DNA from: Candidatus Aminicenantota bacterium
Lineage (GTDB): Bacteria > Acidobacteriota > Aminicenantia > Aminicenantales > Saccharicenantaceae
Length of the DNA stretch: 64,000 nt
Direction: 5' to 3'
Assembly: GCA_026393975.1 (NCBI GenBank)
Contig: JAPKZD010000003.1
Location: 81,481-145,480 of the forward strand
Part shown: piece after piece, positions 17,153 to 24,990 of the stretch
Numbering within the stretch: position 1 is the stretch's first letter
How the letters are laid out: each line of letters opens with the position of its first letter
Position numbers and translations under genes: made by a program
The notes under the pieces: model-generated
What the model was told of the DNA's origin: nothing
Seen by the model: the letters and a program-made list of their open reading frames with translations, nothing else
The model's database searches: none

Positions 17153-18718
17153 GTGAAGAAACAACAAGGATCGACGGGTTGTCCGACTTGCCCCTTGAGC
17201 CGCCGCCGTTTTCTGGCCGCGGCCTCGGCGGGGGCCTTGGGCGCGTTGGCGCCGAAGGGGCTTTTCCCAGGGGGCGGGCGGGGAGAGAAAACGCGCATCC
17301 GGGTCATCTACGCCCTCCACGCCGTCACCCAGCCCGGGCCGGACTGGCCGAACGTCGGCTTCAACTTCCAGCCCGTCATGGACGGGATCACCACAGCCCT
17401 GGCCAGAAGCTTCCCCGAGTGCGAGCTCATCAGCACCATGGCCAAGGGTCCTGAAGAGGCCCAGAAAATTCTGGCCGCGGACGTGGTGTCCCCCGTCGAC
17501 GGCTACGTCGTCTGCCAGCTCAACTGCTGGAACCAAGTCGTCCAGACGATCGCCGGTTCCGGCAAACCCACCCTCTATGTCGATTTCCAATACGGCGGGA
17601 GCGGCGGATTTCTCGTCTATACGGCCGCTTTCCTGCGCAAGAAAACGCCCAACCTCGGTTTCGTCGCTTCCTCCCGGATGGAGGACATCGTCGCCGCCTT
17701 CCGCGCCTTCGGACAGGCGAAGAAGGCCGGCCCGGGGAGCGATTTCGGGGCGATCGTCGCTTCCATCCGAAGGCAGGCCACACCTGGGCCCGGCAGCCTC
17801 GCCGTCAAGACCGACAACCTGTCCGTCCTCTCCGCCGGCGATTGCCTCAGGAAAATGAAGGAATCGAAGATCCTGGCTGTCGGCGGCGGCTGGCCCGGCA
17901 TCGCCCCGGCGGTCATGGAGGGGATGGGCATCGAAGTCGTCAACGTGCCCTTCGCCGAGGTCAACGAAGCCTGGGCCGCGGCCGATAAAGAGGATGCCAA
18001 AGCCATCGCCGACCGGTGGCAGAAAACGGCGGCCAAGGTCGAGGGCGTCAGCCTGCAAACGCTCGAAACCTCCGCGGCCATGTACATCGGCCAGAAGGCC
18101 GTCCTCCGCAAGCACGGCGCGAGCGCCATCACCATCAACTGCCTCGGCGGCTTCTACGGCGGCCATATCCACGCCTACCCCTGCCTGGGGTTCCACGAGC
18201 TCCTGAACGAGGGGCTCATCGGCGCCTGCGAATGCGACGTCCGGTCGACGGCGACCATGGTCACGATGACGGCCCTGACCAAGGGCCGGCCGGGCTACAT
18301 CTCCGACCCCGTCATCGACACGTCCTCGCGCCAGATCATCTACGCCCACTGCGTCGCCTCGAACAGGGCTTTCGGCCCGGGCGGCCCGGCCAACCCCATC
18401 GAGATCCTGACCCACTCGGAGGACCGCCAGGGCGCCTCGGTCCGGTCGCTCCTTCCCCTGGGCTACATGACCTCGACGCTCGAGTTCTCGCCGGAACGCA
18501 AGACCATCCTCTTCCACCAGGGCAAGACCGTCGCCAACTCCCCCGACGACCGCGCCTGCCGAACGAAGCTCGCCGTCGAGCCCGTCGGCGACATCGAGAA
18601 GCTCTTTGCCGAGTGGGACGAATGGGGCTGGCACCGGGTGACCGTCTACGGCGACCTCAAGGAGCCCGTCTTCGCCCTGGCCGACGCTCTCGGCTGGCGC
18701 GTCCTCGAAGAGGCCTGA
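17153..18718 (+). CDS. Tat-exported L-fucose/L-arabinose isomerase-like protein
   Basis: A 521-residue protein with a Tat leader (SRRRFLAAASAG, residues 17-28), preceded by an unusual CPTC pair. The remainder resembles the fucose/arabinose isomerase fold: an N-terminal Rossmann-like part (VDGYVVCQLNCWNQV) and a C-terminal part with paired metal-site candidates (INCLGGF, ACECDVRSTATMV, HSEDRQGASVRS). Classic isomerases of this fold are cytoplasmic, so export is odd and the reaction may differ. GTG 17153 is chosen because AAGGAG lies about nine bases before it. It is divergent from the TIM-barrel gene, another Tat-exported sugar protein, with repeat copy B between them. Confidence 0.78.
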   Translation: MKKQQGSTGCPTCPLSRRRFLAAASAGALGALAPKGLFPGGGRGEKTRIRVIYALHAVTQPGPDWPNVGFNFQPVMDGITTALARSFPECELISTMAKGPEEAQKILAADVVSPVDGYVVCQLNCWNQVVQTIAGSGKPTLYVDFQYGGSGGFLVYTAAFLRKKTPNLGFVASSRMEDIVAAFRAFGQAKKAGPGSDFGAIVASIRRQATPGPGSLAVKTDNLSVLSAGDCLRKMKESKILAVGGGWPGIAPAVMEGMGIEVVNVPFAEVNEAWAAADKEDAKAIADRWQKTAAKVEGVSLQTLETSAAMYIGQKAVLRKHGASAITINCLGGFYGGHIHAYPCLGFHELLNEGLIGACECDVRSTATMVTMTALTKGRPGYISDPVIDTSSRQIIYAHCVASNRAFGPGGPANPIEILTHSEDRQGASVRSLLPLGYMTSTLEFSPERKTILFHQGKTVANSPDDRACRTKLAVEPVGDIEKLFAEWDEWGWHRVTVYGDLKEPVFALADALGWRVLEEA

Positions 18719-18749
18719 GACCGGGGAGGCGAATGGGTCGATTCCTGTT
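18716..18749. repeat. Degenerate match to the 55.9-kb hairpin element
   Basis: From just after the isomerase-like stop codon, about 35 bases match the reverse complement of 55873-55907 at roughly 28 positions, with the core CCGGGGAG-CGAATGGGT-GATT shared. Only one arm of the hairpin is kept, so this looks like a decayed or truncated copy. Confidence 0.45.
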
Positions 18750-18812
18750 GAATGCGTCCCGGCAATGAGGTAGTATGAGGGGGAAATCGACGGGAAAAGA
18801 AAGGACACCGCC

Positions 18813-19613
18813 ATGGCCGAGCCGTTCATCGAAGAAAAAACGAGAAAGATCGCCCTCCTCATCGACGGCGACAACGCCCAACCCTCGCTCATCGGCCAGA
18901 TCCTGACCGAGGCGGGGAAATACGGGCTCGTGACCATCCGCCGGATCTACGGCGACTGGACGACCGTCAACATGTCCGGCTGGAAAAACGCCCTCCACGA
19001 CAGTGCCATCCAGCCCATCCAGCAGTTCCGCTACACGATCGGCAAGAACGCCACCGACAGCGCCATGATCATCGACGCCATGGACATCCTCCACGGCCAC
19101 CTCGTCGACGGCTTCTGCATCGTTTCGAGCGACAGCGACTACACCCGGCTGGCGACGCGGGTCCGGGAGATGGGCTTCTTCGTCATGGGCATCGGCAAGC
19201 GCTCGACGCCCAAGGCCTTCGTCAACGGCTGCAACATCTTCATTTATACGGAAAACCTCGTCCCCCGGGAGCGGGAGACGCGGCGGCGCGACCGGGGCGG
19301 GGCGAGGAAGGCCGAGGGCAAGGAACCGCGTGAAGAGCACGCGGACCACGAGGACAAGGGCCGCAAGTTCGACCCCGTCCCCCTGCTCAAGGGCGCCTTC
19401 GACATGGCCGTCCGGGAGGACGGCTGGGCCAACCTCGGCGAGATCGGCTTCTACCTGCGCCAGCTCGACCCGGGCTTCGACCCCCGCACCTACGGCTTCA
19501 AACAGCTGTCCCAGCTCATCAAAAGCCAACAGGCGCTCTTCGAGATCAACTCGCGGGGCGAAGAAGGCGGCGGCGCCGCGATCTACATCCGCACGCGCGA
19601 GAGCCGCGACTAG
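18813..19613 (+). CDS. NYN-domain (LabA/DUF88-like) nuclease with C-terminal LOTUS/OST-HTH domain
   Basis: A 266-residue cytoplasmic protein. Residues 11-150 form a NYN/PIN-like nuclease domain with the expected acidic residues: LLIDGDN (D18, D20), NATDSAMIIDAMD and SSDSDYTRL. After a charged linker (about 150-190) the C-terminal 75 residues match the LOTUS (OST-HTH) fold, an RNA-binding winged helix (DGWANLGEIGFYLRQLDPGFDPRTYG). The combination suggests an RNA-processing or RNA-decay enzyme; its target is unknown. The ATG is placed 21 bases after an AAAGAAAGGAC stretch that gives a weak ribosome site. Its stop overlaps the stop of the convergent small gene by four bases (CTAG). Confidence 0.88.
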   Translation: MAEPFIEEKTRKIALLIDGDNAQPSLIGQILTEAGKYGLVTIRRIYGDWTTVNMSGWKNALHDSAIQPIQQFRYTIGKNATDSAMIIDAMDILHGHLVDGFCIVSSDSDYTRLATRVREMGFFVMGIGKRSTPKAFVNGCNIFIYTENLVPRERETRRRDRGGARKAEGKEPREEHADHEDKGRKFDPVPLLKGAFDMAVREDGWANLGEIGFYLRQLDPGFDPRTYGFKQLSQLIKSQQALFEINSRGEEGGGAAIYIRTRESRD

Positions 19614-19867
19614 CGCCCGGCCCTATCCTTCTTCAAGAAGGCGGCGAGGAGGAAACCCGCGCCGATCGCGAGCATCAGGCCCCCCCAAACCACGTTGAGG
19701 TTGAAGCCGAGGGATTTCGCGTACATCTCTTTTTTCGTCACCAGGCCATAAATCCCGAGCAGGAGCCCGTAGGCGCTGAGGAGCCAGCCGATCGGGAGCT
19801 TGATGTCGAGGACATGCCCTTGGCTCATCCCCGTCTCTTGGTCTTTCATTTCGCTCTTCTCGTTCAT
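19610..19867 (-). CDS. Small two-helix membrane protein next to SSS symporter
   Basis: An 85-residue protein with two hydrophobic segments (about residues 25-43 and 57-79) separated by a short basic loop (TKKEMYAKS). A GGAG site (AAGGAGTGAACC) precedes the ATG. It starts 29 bases after the symporter gene on the same strand and is probably co-transcribed, so it could be an accessory subunit of that transporter. I do not recognise a named family. The 3' end overlaps the convergent NYN gene by four bases. Confidence 0.72.
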   Translation of the reverse strand: MNEKSEMKDQETGMSQGHVLDIKLPIGWLLSAYGLLLGIYGLVTKKEMYAKSLGFNLNVVWGGLMLAIGAGFLLAAFLKKDRAGR

Positions 19868-19896
19868 GGTTCACTCCTTGACGGGGTCAGGCTCGA

Positions 19897-21516
19897 CTAC
19901 CAGAAGATGATGTTGAGGACGATGGCGATGACGATGGCCAGGATCCCCCAGACCGCCGGCCGCGCCAGCCACCGGACCGCGGCCTTGGTCTTCGGCGTCA
20001 ATCCGAAAACGAGACCTGCCAGTTCCTCCGGCTTCCGCTTCGCGGTGAAGAGGCTGACCCCGATCGTGACGACGAAGTCGGCGAGCCAGGCCCACCAGGC
20101 CTGGTAGAAGTTGGCGGCCATGTCGCTCGCGTAATGGAGGACGCCGAGCTTGTAGAGGATATAATGGCCGGCCGCCGTCAAGATGCCGACGAGCAGGCCG
20201 AAGAACCCGCCCCAGCCCGTGGCCCCGGCCCAGAACATCCCCAGGAGGAAAGTGGCGAAGAGGGGCGCGTTGAAAAAGGAGAAGACGAGCTGCATGTAGT
20301 CCATGATGTTCGGGAACGACTGGACGATGTAAGCCGTGCCCACGCTGATGGCTACCCCGAAGACGGTGGCGTACTTGCCCATCCTCAGATAGTGGGAATC
20401 GGACTTCCCTTTCTTGATGTAGCTGCCGTAGATGTCGTAGGTCCAGATCGTGTTGAAGGCCGTGACGTTGCCGGCCATGCCGGACATGAAGCTCGCGAGC
20501 AAGGCCGTGATGGCCAGCCCCAGCAGCCCGTTCGGCAGGTAGTGCTTCATGAGGAGGATCAGCGCGGAATTGTAATCGGCCGTGGGCAGGGCGGCCTGGC
20601 TGAACTCCGGCAGGACGAGCAGGGCGACGAGGCCGGGGATGACGACGATGATCGGGACGAGCATCTTCGGGAACGCGGCGATGATCGGCGTCATTCGGGC
20701 CGAGTTGATGTTTTTCGAAGCCAGGGCTCGTTGGACGACCAGGAAGTCCGTCGTCCAGTAGCCGAAGGACAGGACGAAGCCCAGCCCGAAGACGACGCCG
20801 AACCAGTCGACGCCGAGCGGGTTCGCGCTCGTGCCGAGGTACTTCGCGGAATGGAGGAGGGGTTCCTTGAGTTTGGCCACGAACCCGGCGAACCCGCCCA
20901 CTTCCTTGAGGCCGAGGAAGACGATGGGCAGGAGGCCGAGCCAGATGAGGAAGAACTGGATGACCTCGTTGTAGATCGAAGACGACAGTCCGCCCCAAAA
21001 AACGTAGAGAAGCACGACGACCGCGCCGAAGAGGATGCTCCCGGTGAGCGACCAGCCAAGCATGAGCTTGAAGAGGAGGGCCATGGCGTAGAGGCTGATG
21101 CCGCTCATGAGGACGGTCATGATGGCGAAGGAGATGGCGTTGAGGCCGCGCGTGGCCTCGTTGTACCGGAGTTTGAGGTACTCGGGGACGGTCCGGACTC
21201 GACTGCCGTAGTAGAAGGGCATCATGAAGATGCCCAGGAAGACCATGGCCGGGATGGCCCCAACCCAGTAGAAGTGGATCGTGGCGATGCCGTATTTGGC
21301 CGAGTTGGCCACCATGCCGATGACCTCGAGCGCGCCCAGGTTGGCCGAGAGGAAGGCCAGGCCCGTGATCCAGCCGGGGAGCGACCGGCCGGAGAGGAAA
21401 AAGTCCTCGCCCGTTTTCATGTATTTCTTGAGCGAGTATCCGACGAAGATCATGACCAGGATGTAGCCGCCGATGATGGCGTAATCGACGGCGTTCAGGG
21501 TGATGACGGGGTCCAT
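19897..21516 (-). CDS. Sodium:solute symporter (SSS family), probably sugar
   Basis: A 539-residue inner-membrane protein with about 13-14 hydrophobic segments that imports a solute with sodium. The N-terminal YAIIGGYILVMIFVGY, then GEDFFLSGRSLPGWITGLAFLSANLGALEVIG, follows the SGLT-like pattern for helix 1 and the sodium site. Family resemblance is to the sugar (SglT) branch rather than proline or pantothenate carriers. ATG 21516 is selected for the AAGGAG site; the open frame upstream contains a poly-proline run encoded by the poly-C/G tract and is not likely translated. It is divergent from a GH29 fucosidase gene, so fucose or fucosylated products are plausible cargo. Confidence 0.88.
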   Translation of the reverse strand: MDPVITLNAVDYAIIGGYILVMIFVGYSLKKYMKTGEDFFLSGRSLPGWITGLAFLSANLGALEVIGMVANSAKYGIATIHFYWVGAIPAMVFLGIFMMPFYYGSRVRTVPEYLKLRYNEATRGLNAISFAIMTVLMSGISLYAMALLFKLMLGWSLTGSILFGAVVVLLYVFWGGLSSSIYNEVIQFFLIWLGLLPIVFLGLKEVGGFAGFVAKLKEPLLHSAKYLGTSANPLGVDWFGVVFGLGFVLSFGYWTTDFLVVQRALASKNINSARMTPIIAAFPKMLVPIIVVIPGLVALLVLPEFSQAALPTADYNSALILLMKHYLPNGLLGLAITALLASFMSGMAGNVTAFNTIWTYDIYGSYIKKGKSDSHYLRMGKYATVFGVAISVGTAYIVQSFPNIMDYMQLVFSFFNAPLFATFLLGMFWAGATGWGGFFGLLVGILTAAGHYILYKLGVLHYASDMAANFYQAWWAWLADFVVTIGVSLFTAKRKPEELAGLVFGLTPKTKAAVRWLARPAVWGILAIVIAIVLNIIFW

Positions 21517-21572
21517 CGCGCTCTCCTTTCCTCCGGGACGCCAAACGTCCTCTTTTTGCGAAAGGAGCATAA

Positions 21573-21591
21573 GGGGGGGGGGGGGGGGGGG
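21573..21591. repeat. Homopolymer tract of 19 G between divergent genes
   Basis: An uninterrupted run of 19 G (C on the other strand) lies 57 bases before the symporter ATG and 88 bases before the fucosidase ATG. Tracts this long are prone to slipped-strand mutation. It may also be a sequencing or assembly artefact. Confidence 0.7.
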
Positions 21592-21678
21592 AGGAAAAAT
21601 AAGGCTAGGTGCTGTCCGTCCGTTTTCTGTATATTGGAGCGGGAAATACCGCACCAAGTTCACGGCAGGGGAGAGGCC

Positions 21679-23280
21679 ATGAGACATTCATTCCAAGCGA
21701 TGAACGTCGTCATCGCGGCCGCGCTGGCCGCCGTTGTTTTTTCTTATTCCGGGTGCTCGAGGCCGGTGTTTCATGAAGAAAAGGCGCCTGTTCCGGGAAG
21801 CGTGAAAATCCTCCCGACGGACCAGGTTTTCCAGCTCGAATGGAAAGCGGCCCGTGTCGTGCCTTCAGCGCGGCAGCTCGCCTGGCAGGCTCTCGAGTTC
21901 CAGGCCTTCGTCCACTTTGGCATGAACACGTTCATCGACCGGGAATGGGGGCAGGGGACGGAGGACCCGAAGCTCTTCGACCCTACGGACTTCGACGCCG
22001 GCCAATGGGTCGAGGCCGTCAAGGCCGCAGGGATCAGGGGCCTTATCCTCACGGCTAAGCACCACGACGGATTCTGCCTCTGGCCGAGCCGGTACACGGA
22101 GCATTCGGTCAAGAGCTCGCCCTGGCGGGGCGGTAAGGGCGATGTCGTCGGCGAGGCCGCGGCGGCCTGCCGGAAGGCAGGCTTGAAATTCGGCGTCTAC
22201 CTCTCGCCGTGGGACCGCCATGAGCCAAGCTACGGCGATTCGCCGCGATATAACGAGCACTTCAAGAACCAGCTTCGCGAGCTCTTAACGAACTACGGGG
22301 AGATTTCCGAGGTCTGGTTCGACGGGGCCTGCGCCGAGGGCCCGAACGGCAAGCGCCAGGTCTACGACTGGGAGGGATATTACGCCCTCATCCGCGAGCT
22401 TCAGCCGGGAGCGGTGATCTCGATCATCGGTCCCGACGCCCGCTGGATCGGCAACGAGGCAGGGGTCACTCGGGAGAGCGAGTGGAGCGTCATTCCGGTC
22501 ACCCGGTTTGACAACCTGCCCGACGAGAAAAATCCCGGCGGCATCGCCGGCCTCGACGCCCAGGCCGAGGACCTGGGCTCGCTCGAGAGGATCGCCGCGG
22601 TCGCCAGACAGGGCGGGCGCCTGATCTGGTATCCGGGCCAGGTTGACGTCTCGATCCGGCCGGGCTGGTTCTACCACGCGGCCGAGGACGACAAGGTCAA
22701 AACCCTCGACCAACTTCTCGAAATCTATTACACCTCGGTCGGCGGGAACGCCCAGCTTCTCCTTAACATCCCGCCCGACAAGCGCGGCCGCATCCACGAG
22801 AACGACGTCCGAAGGCTCAAGGAACTTGGGGACAGGCTGCGGGCGACTTTCGCCGTCAACCTGGCCGAGCCAATGAAGATATCGGCGACCTATTCTGGCC
22901 CCACGCTCGTTGACGTGGGCGACAAACGGGGACGACTTGTCGCCGGCCATTCACTGCCGGCGCTCGGCGTCTTCGTCTGGGAGCTCGGCGGCGCGAAGCT
23001 CTTCAATGTCGCCATGATGAAAGAAGACCTCCGTGAGGGGCAGAGAATCGAGGCCTTCGCCTTCGACGTTTGGGACGGAAGGGACTGGAAAGAGACTGCC
23101 AGGGGGACGACGATCGGCTGGAAAAAGCTCTTCCGCTTCCCGGCCGTCGAAGCGACGAAAGTCCGTGTGCGTCTCTTAAAAACCAGGGGCGAGGTCTTTC
23201 CGTCCACGCCCGAGCGCTTCGGGCTCTTCTTCGACCCCTTTCGCGTCAACCCGGGCGCGAAGGGCGTCGATAACCGATAG
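21679..23280 (+). CDS. GH29 alpha-L-fucosidase lipoprotein
   Basis: A 533-residue secreted glycosidase releasing L-fucose from glycans. The N-terminus is a lipoprotein signal with lipobox SYSGC (C26), so the enzyme should be membrane anchored. The GH29 catalytic domain follows: FVHFGMNTF, AKHHDGFCLWPS, then EVWFDGA with the expected nucleophile D215. The C-terminal 100 residues are beta-rich, as in other fucosidases. ATG 21679 is preferred because it starts the signal peptide and follows GGGGAGAGG; the frame is open far upstream only because it is antisense to the symporter. The divergent symporter and nearby fucose-isomerase-like gene suggest fucose use. Confidence 0.92.
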   Translation: MRHSFQAMNVVIAAALAAVVFSYSGCSRPVFHEEKAPVPGSVKILPTDQVFQLEWKAARVVPSARQLAWQALEFQAFVHFGMNTFIDREWGQGTEDPKLFDPTDFDAGQWVEAVKAAGIRGLILTAKHHDGFCLWPSRYTEHSVKSSPWRGGKGDVVGEAAAACRKAGLKFGVYLSPWDRHEPSYGDSPRYNEHFKNQLRELLTNYGEISEVWFDGACAEGPNGKRQVYDWEGYYALIRELQPGAVISIIGPDARWIGNEAGVTRESEWSVIPVTRFDNLPDEKNPGGIAGLDAQAEDLGSLERIAAVARQGGRLIWYPGQVDVSIRPGWFYHAAEDDKVKTLDQLLEIYYTSVGGNAQLLLNIPPDKRGRIHENDVRRLKELGDRLRATFAVNLAEPMKISATYSGPTLVDVGDKRGRLVAGHSLPALGVFVWELGGAKLFNVAMMKEDLREGQRIEAFAFDVWDGRDWKETARGTTIGWKKLFRFPAVEATKVRVRLLKTRGEVFPSTPERFGLFFDPFRVNPGAKGVDNR

Positions 23281-23284
23281 GACT

Positions 23285-24835
23285 TCAGAACCGGGTGTTG
23301 CTGACGAAGGCGATCTTTTTGCCGTCGGGCGACCAAGAGGGGACGTTGATCGTGCCCTGCCCGCCGTAGACGTAGGCGATGACCTTGGGCTCTTCCGGGC
23401 CGCCCGCCGCGGGCATCATCCGGATATACGCCTGTTTGTAGAACGGGTGGTCGTCCGCCGCGACGTCCTTTTGGAACGAAAGAAGAACAACCCGCTTGCC
23501 GTCAGGAGAGACGTGCGGGAACCAATCATGGAAGACGCCGGACGTGATGGGCTCCTGCCCGCTCCCGTCGGGTGCCATCCGCCAGATGCGCATGTCGCCC
23601 GTCCGGCTGGAATTGAAATAGATGAAGCGGCCGTCGGGCCTGTACTCCGGCCCGTCGTCGAGCCCAGGGGCGTCGGTCAGACGGACCTCATCCCCGCCCT
23701 CGACCGGGATCCTGTAGATATCAAAATTGTCGTCGCGTCCGCCCGTGTAGACCAGGAACCGGCCGTCGGGCGACCAGCCGTGCAAGTAAGACGGTCCTTT
23801 GGGCGTGACTCGCTCCGGCGTACCGCCCTTGGCCGGGAGGACATAGATGATCGATTCGTCCCCATCTTCGGAACTGTGGTGGCTGATGCCGAGTTTTTTC
23901 CCATCGAACGAGAGGACGTGGTCGTTGTTGTTGGCCGTGGCGAAACCCGTCTCGAGCCGGGTCGTCTTTCCTGTGGCCAGCTCGAACCGGTTGAGAAGCC
24001 CGTCGACGTTATAGATAAGGAAGCGGCCGTCCTTCGTCCAGTTCGGCGCCTGGATGGAGCGTGGGAGGCGATAAACCACGGTCCGCTTGCCGGTTTCGAC
24101 GTCCAGGATCTCGAGCATCCCGCCGATATAGTCCTGATAAGGGATGAAACCCTCCGGAGCCGGGATGGTCAGGCGGACGTTCGTGAACCGGGCTTTCTCC
24201 GTGACCGCAGCGTTGTGGGAACAGACGAAGAGGCCGACGAGGAGCTCGTCGCCGAGAGAAAGACCGGTAATCCGCTCGCTCGCATAGGGCTCTCCGAACC
24301 GCGCCGCCGACATGATGTAGGTGTCGCCCCGGCGCTCGAGCTGGACCTGGTCGGCGCCGGAGATGGAGAGCCGGGCCTCTTCCGTTTCCTCGCCGGCCTT
24401 CTTCCTATACTGGAGGGAGGTCAGCCCGTCGCCGTGGACGACCGCGCTGGCGTGGGCGGAGCCGGGGTCGAGAGTCGACCGGGCCATCCAGCCGATCTTG
24501 CGGTGGGCCTCGACGCCCGGGCCGGGAAACTCGACCCTGGCGCTGACGATAAAGTCGCCTTTTAGGCGCTTCCACAGGAAATGGCCCTCGTCGGCCGCGA
24601 ACCACATGTTGGCCCCGGCGCCATCGATGACGATGGCCCCGTTCGCGGCGTCTTCGGATGCCGACCCGGGCCTGGCGACGTTGCCGATATCGCCATGGGC
24701 GTCGAAGAGGTCCAGGGGCTTTTCAGGGGCCGGTCCCGGTGGAGTTTGCCGGCAGCCCGCGCCGACGGCCAGGGCGGCTCCGATGAGGAGGGCCACCCAG
24801 GGGATTTTTAGCGATGAGGACGGTTTTCCGCGCAT
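23285..24835 (-). CDS. Lipoprotein with LamG-like domain and TolB-type beta-propeller
   Basis: A 516-residue exported protein. The lipobox AVGAGC places the lipid on C28. Residues about 45-220 look like a concanavalin-type beta-sandwich (FIVSARVEFPGPG, WMARSTLDPGSAHASA), and the rest is a propeller of at least five PD40/WD40-like blades (WSPDGRFLVYTGG, YRPDGRFIYFNSS, VSPDGKRVVLLS, WSPDGKKIAFVS). No peptidase domain follows. Such proteins probably bind ligands at the cell envelope. There is no ribosome site, but a good promoter ends six bases before ATG 24835, suggesting a leaderless message. It is convergent with the fucosidase gene, with four bases between stop codons. Confidence 0.82.
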   Translation of the reverse strand: MRGKPSSSLKIPWVALLIGAALAVGAGCRQTPPGPAPEKPLDLFDAHGDIGNVARPGSASEDAANGAIVIDGAGANMWFAADEGHFLWKRLKGDFIVSARVEFPGPGVEAHRKIGWMARSTLDPGSAHASAVVHGDGLTSLQYRKKAGEETEEARLSISGADQVQLERRGDTYIMSAARFGEPYASERITGLSLGDELLVGLFVCSHNAAVTEKARFTNVRLTIPAPEGFIPYQDYIGGMLEILDVETGKRTVVYRLPRSIQAPNWTKDGRFLIYNVDGLLNRFELATGKTTRLETGFATANNNDHVLSFDGKKLGISHHSSEDGDESIIYVLPAKGGTPERVTPKGPSYLHGWSPDGRFLVYTGGRDDNFDIYRIPVEGGDEVRLTDAPGLDDGPEYRPDGRFIYFNSSRTGDMRIWRMAPDGSGQEPITSGVFHDWFPHVSPDGKRVVLLSFQKDVAADDHPFYKQAYIRMMPAAGGPEEPKVIAYVYGGQGTINVPSWSPDGKKIAFVSNTRF

Positions 24836-24841
24836 GTCTGC

Positions 24842-24871
24842 ATGATAGATAAAACGTCCGGGGCGGGTCAA
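24842..24871 (-). promoter_or_regulatory. Promoter of the propeller lipoprotein gene, leaderless geometry
   Basis: TTGACC (24866-24871) and TATCAT (24842-24847) are 18 bases apart on the minus strand, and only six bases lie between the -10 and ATG 24835. The start codon would be the first transcribed triplet. Confidence 0.6.
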
Positions 24872-24924
24872 GCCGCGGACGGCCCCTTCTCTATTTATTA
24901 TTAAACCGCCGGGCCGATTTGCCG

Positions 24925-24930
24925 TATAAT
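24925..24930 (+). promoter_or_regulatory. Perfect -10 upstream of ABC transporter genes
   Basis: TATAAT at 24925-24930, with a poor -35 (TTAAAC at 24901-24906, 18 bases away). Transcription would start near 24937, 54 bases before the permease ATG. Confidence 0.4.
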
Positions 24931-24990
24931 ACGCAAGAAACCCGACCGCGGGTTCATCCGTCGATGGCGACACATTCAAGGGAGGCCGGC

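Noticed and set aside
20134-21678. Long open frame leading into the fucosidase gene
   Set aside because: It is antisense to the symporter gene, has low-complexity Asp/Glu/Arg content typical of GC-rich shadows, and the fucosidase signal peptide begins at 21679 with a ribosome site.
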